Shown in pieces: positions 61,118 to 64,000 of a stretch of DNA of 64,000 nucleotides. The stretch comes from Psychrobacillus lasiicapitis (GTDB lineage: Bacteria; Bacillota; Bacilli; Bacillales_A; Planococcaceae), in assembly GCF_006861795.1 (NCBI RefSeq), contig NZ_VDGH01000005.1:186001-250000 (forward strand), given 5' to 3'. The position numbers and the translations under genes are program-made. Each line of letters starts with the position of its first letter. Positions within the stretch are counted from its first letter, which is position 1. The notes beneath the pieces were generated by a model. It ran no database searches and was not told where the DNA came from. It saw nothing but the letters and a program-made list of their open reading frames with translations.

Positions 61118-63253
61118 TTGGCATCTAAGTTATTTGCATTAGATATAGGAACAAGATCTGTAGTTGGAATTATACTAGAAGAGCGCAATGAGACCTTTCA
61201 TGTTGTCGATATATTAGTCGAGGAACATAAAGAACGGGCAATGGTCGACGGGCAAATACATAATGTATTGAAAGTGGCGGAAGTAATCCAATCGATCAAA
61301 AAACAACTCGAGGAAAAACATGGTCCACTTGAGAAAGTAAGTGTTGCAGCAGCAGGACGCGCATTAAAAACAGAACAAGCAGAGGTTAAACTGGATATTA
61401 AAAATAGACCTATCTTTTCAGAGGATGATATAAGCCGACTAGAGCTTGCAGCCGTTCAACAGGCACAAAATAATATTGTACAAAACGACACTGAAACGGA
61501 ATCGAGCCATTATTACTGTGTTGGATATAGTGTTTTATACTACCGATTAGATGGTGAGGAAATCGGTAGTTTGGTAGACCAACAAGGTCGTGAAGCATCT
61601 ATAGAAGTAATCGCAACCTTTTTGCCACGAGTAGTTGTCGAATCATTACTTTCTGCTTTAAAGAGAGCTAATTTAGAAATGGAAGCTTTAACATTAGAGC
61701 CTATTGCAGCGATCAATGTACTAATCCCTCCCACTATGCGGAGACTTAATGTAGCCCTGGTAGACATTGGCGCTGGAACTTCCGATATTGCAATTACCGA
61801 CTTTGGTACCGTTGTTGCATACGGAATGGTTCCAAATGCAGGGGATGAAATTACAGAAGCATTAAGTGACCATTTCTTACTCGATTTTCCACTTGCAGAA
61901 GATGCAAAAAGAGCGATTAATACGAATGATTTTATACCAATACAAGATATCTTAGGATTCGAGCAAAACATTCCAAAAGAAGAAATGATAGCAGCAATTA
62001 AACCGGCAATATTAGAACTAGCCACATCCATTTCAACTGAAATTCTCCGGCTGAATAATAACCGATCAACGAAAGCCGTCATGCTAGTCGGTGGAGGAAG
62101 CTTAACCCCTTCCCTTACCACAATTCTAGCTGATAAACTAAATCTACCTGCAAATCGTGTGGCAGTCCGAGGAATTGATGCTATTCAAAGTTTAACAAAA
62201 GAAGCACATATTCCTGTATCTCCTGAACTAGTTACACCGATCGGAATTGCAATTGCAGCAAAACGTGCACCAATACAATATATGTCGGTAAAAGTTAATA
62301 ACCAAGTCGTTCGCCTATTTGAGCTAAAAGAAATGACTGTAGGGGATGCACTGCTTGCAGCGAATATCCCTACGCGCCAGTTATACGGCAAACCAGGAGC
62401 AGCCCTTTCCGTAGAAGTAAATGGGCAACCGATACATATTCCAGGTGAACATGGGAAACCAGCTGTAATTATGTTAAATGGACTAAAAACTAATACAAAA
62501 GAAGTGATAAAAAATAAAGATATTATTGAAATATTAGAAGGCGAGAACGGAAAAGAGGGTTCCGCTTCTGTCCGTGATTTAATCGATAATGCTTCTGTCA
62601 AAACGATCTATTTTCAAGGCGTTTCACATACAGTTGAACCTACTGTAAAAGTTAATGGAAAAGCAATTTCTATTGACACTGCATTAAAAGAAAGAGACAA
62701 AATAACAGTCGATACGCCACAAACAGTGGAACAAGTTTTACATGCTCTTCGAAAAGAACATTATATCGCCCAGTTGTCTCCTTATTCGGTTACGATTAAC
62801 GATAAAAATCATTATATACCGGACCTGTCATCGAAATTATTGTTAAACGGAAACATAGTAAAGCTTACGTATCCGGTTCAAGACAATGATGTCCTAGAAG
62901 TAGGTGCTGCGAATCCTCCGACTTTGCAACAACTCGCTAATCAATTGGATAAGAAATTGACGGAACATATTACAGTTACTTTCCAAGGAGAAGCAGTCGA
63001 GCTAACGAGAGAATGTGCGGTTGTAACAATTGGAGAGAAGAGGGTATCGCCTATGGATTATATACCAAGCGGAACAAGTCTTCAATGGAAGCAGGAAAAC
63101 CATTCTCCGTGGATTTTCCAGGATGTATTCCGTTTTACGAATTGGAATATGCCAGAAGGTGCCAGTTCGTTTCAAATTATTAGAAATGGACAGCCCTCTA
63201 GATTTGACGAAGAAATTTTTGGTGGGGATCTATTAGAAATAATCCTCAAGTAA
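61118..63253 (+). CDS. large FtsA/PilM-like actin-fold protein with beta-rich tail
   Basis: A 711-residue protein. The first 380 residues are an actin-like ATPase of the FtsA/PilM type: phosphate-1 loop ALDIGTRSVVGIILEE, phosphate-2 LVDIGAGTSDIAITDFG, adenosine motif VMLVGGGSLTP. The last 330 residues contain four or five beta-rich blocks (e.g. VKVNNQVVRLFELKEMTVGD, SVEVNGQPI, VKVNGKAISID, VTINDKNHYI), each ending in D-x-(I/L)-E-(I/V)-like strands, resembling beta-grasp modules. No C-terminal amphipathic membrane helix of FtsA. Start TTG at 61118 follows AAAAAGGA; TTG 61094 is the alternative. True ftsA should lie elsewhere. Role unknown. Confidence 0.75.
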   Translation: MASKLFALDIGTRSVVGIILEERNETFHVVDILVEEHKERAMVDGQIHNVLKVAEVIQSIKKQLEEKHGPLEKVSVAAAGRALKTEQAEVKLDIKNRPIFSEDDISRLELAAVQQAQNNIVQNDTETESSHYYCVGYSVLYYRLDGEEIGSLVDQQGREASIEVIATFLPRVVVESLLSALKRANLEMEALTLEPIAAINVLIPPTMRRLNVALVDIGAGTSDIAITDFGTVVAYGMVPNAGDEITEALSDHFLLDFPLAEDAKRAINTNDFIPIQDILGFEQNIPKEEMIAAIKPAILELATSISTEILRLNNNRSTKAVMLVGGGSLTPSLTTILADKLNLPANRVAVRGIDAIQSLTKEAHIPVSPELVTPIGIAIAAKRAPIQYMSVKVNNQVVRLFELKEMTVGDALLAANIPTRQLYGKPGAALSVEVNGQPIHIPGEHGKPAVIMLNGLKTNTKEVIKNKDIIEILEGENGKEGSASVRDLIDNASVKTIYFQGVSHTVEPTVKVNGKAISIDTALKERDKITVDTPQTVEQVLHALRKEHYIAQLSPYSVTINDKNHYIPDLSSKLLLNGNIVKLTYPVQDNDVLEVGAANPPTLQQLANQLDKKLTEHITVTFQGEAVELTRECAVVTIGEKRVSPMDYIPSGTSLQWKQENHSPWIFQDVFRFTNWNMPEGASSFQIIRNGQPSRFDEEIFGGDLLEIILK

Positions 63254-63258
63254 TATAA

Positions 63259-63296
63259 AAAAACGAAACGAGTCGATGCTCGTTTCGTTTTTTATT
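63259..63296. terminator. bidirectional terminator (FtsA-like / ytxH)
   Basis: Perfect stem AAAAAACGAAACGAG/CTCGTTTCGTTTTTT with a short loop; T runs both ways between converging genes. Confidence 0.92.
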
Positions 63297-63873
63297 ATTT
63301 ATTCGAGTTATCAGTACCTACGACCGCTTCTTTTAGCGCCTCTGCAACTGCTGTAGTATCTTCTTGTTCTGCAGTTACCTCGTCTGTTGTATTCGAAATG
63401 GTCTCCATATAATCCATAGGTTCTTCACCTTCATAGGAAGCAGTACCATCGTCTAAAGGAGATGTTGGTTGCCCTTTAATAGATTTTACTTTATCAACTA
63501 ATTGGCCGGATTGCTCTTGTAGTTGCTTCGAGATTTGTGACGTCTTCTCTTTAGCAGTTGAAGATAAATCTAACGTTTTTTCTTTTAATTGTCCTGCTTG
63601 CGTAGAAAGGTTACCACGAAGCTCAGATCCCGTTTTAGGAGCTAACAATAATGCAGTCGCAGCGCCGATAATACCACCGATGAATACTCCAATGATAAAA
63701 TCCTTCCCATTTACTTCTTCTTCTCGATATACATTATCTCTTGTTTCGTTGTAGTAAGGTACTGCTGGGTAATTTGGAGTTGCTTGTCTATCATACGATG
63801 TTTGGTTCGCATAATATTCATGATTATAAGATGCTTCGTTATAATTTGGTTTTTTTGTTTCGTGATTGCTCAT
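63295..63873 (-). CDS. ytxH: YtxH domain-containing membrane protein
   Basis: A 192-residue general-stress-type protein. A polar Tyr/Asn-rich N-terminus (1-55) precedes one membrane segment (about 59-80, FIIGVFIGGIIGAATALLLAP) followed by the family hallmark PKTGSELRGNLS and amphipathic helices (LKEKTLDLSSTAKEKTSQIS), ending in an acidic tail. In B. subtilis ytxG-ytxH-ytxJ is a stress operon. GAGGAATTC precedes the ATG. It follows ytxG by 15 bp. Confidence 0.92.
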   Translation of the reverse strand: MSNHETKKPNYNEASYNHEYYANQTSYDRQATPNYPAVPYYNETRDNVYREEEVNGKDFIIGVFIGGIIGAATALLLAPKTGSELRGNLSTQAGQLKEKTLDLSSTAKEKTSQISKQLQEQSGQLVDKVKSIKGQPTSPLDDGTASYEGEEPMDYMETISNTTDEVTAEQEDTTAVAEALKEAVVGTDNSNK

Positions 63874-63888
63874 CTGAATTCCTCCAAT

Positions 63889-64000
63889 TTATAAGTTTGA
63901 ATTTTTATTCTGTTCGTAAGTATGATAACCCGCTTGCTCTAACTCTTTTCTTTCTTTCCATTTATCTCGTATTCCTAATACTACATTACTCCACTGGACA
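63889..64000 (-). CDS. ytxG: YtxG-like DUF948 protein (C-terminal fragment)
   Basis: Only the last 36 codons are in the window; the protein end reads VQWSNVVLGIRDKWKERKEL and then EQAGYHTYEQ. The position immediately before ytxH and the tail after a predicted helical DUF948 body fit YtxG. The fragment alone cannot prove the family. Stop TAA at 63889-63891. Confidence 0.6.
   Translation of the reverse strand, partial: VQWSNVVLGIRDKWKERKELEQAGYHTYEQNKNSNL

Overview
The window is chromosomal DNA from an AT-rich, endospore-forming Gram-positive bacterium. Nearly every gene has its best-known counterpart in Bacillus subtilis, and long blocks keep B. subtilis order: ytxG-ytxH-aroA-ccpA-acuC-acuB-acuA-acsA-tyrS-rpsD-dgcP, ezrA-iscS-thiI-ssp, mbcS-sppA-yteJ-tpx-ytxK, ytkL-ytoI-ytpI-nrnA-dnaE-accD-accA-pfkA-pyk-fxsA-ytvI-citZ-icd-mdh-phoP-phoR-polA-mutM. 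Gene content (hflK/hflC, a GntR gene in front of accDA, an aspartate-ligase-like ATP-grasp gene) and dispersed intergenic repeats suggest Planococcaceae (Psychrobacillus/Lysinibacillus/Sporosarcina-like) rather than Bacillus itself; that placement is inference. I saw no rRNA, tRNA, prophage, transposase or CRISPR array.

Layout. 1-3.2 kb: DNA repair and replication (mutM end, polA). 3.4-5.9 kb: hflK-hflC and a YdhR-like gene, bracketed by two copies of an intergenic repeat. 6.4-9.9 kb: phoP-phoR followed after 11 bp by an ATP-grasp ligase gene. 9.9-20.7 kb: central carbon and lipid metabolism (hotdog protein, mdh, icd, citZ, pyk, pfkA, accA, accD) with ytvI and fxsA. 20.7-25.4 kb: a GntR regulator with a near-ideal FadR-type operator, dnaE and nrnA. 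25.5-31.1 kb: ytpI, ytoI, ytkL, an M24 peptidase, paired fluoride channels and ald. 31.5-38.3 kb: stress protein, ytxK, tpx, yteJ, sppA, rarD and an acyl-CoA synthetase. 38.8-45.9 kb: spore protein with a sigma-G promoter, thiI, iscS, ezrA, hisJ, free-Met-sulfoxide reductase and methionine gamma-lyase. 46-51.3 kb: diguanylate cyclase, rpsD with a long leader, two small proteins, and tyrS behind a T-box. 51.4-64 kb: class A PBP, acsA, acuABC, ccpA, aroA, a large FtsA-like protein, ytxH and the end of ytxG.

The genes form a recognisable network. Glycolysis (pfkA, pyk), TCA entry (citZ, icd, mdh), acetate activation and its acetylation switch (acsA, acuA, acuC), fatty-acid precursor supply (accDA) and the global carbon regulator CcpA lie together. 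Sequences matching the CcpA operator lie upstream of citZ (one mismatch) and megL (perfect).

The least explained content is in three places. First, a modular, hairpin-rich repeat family whose five copies all lie within a few bases of a stop codon. Second, the phoPR-ATP-grasp arrangement, which may couple a cell-envelope sensor to peptidoglycan cross-bridge synthesis. Third, a 711-residue FtsA-like protein with a long beta-rich tail.
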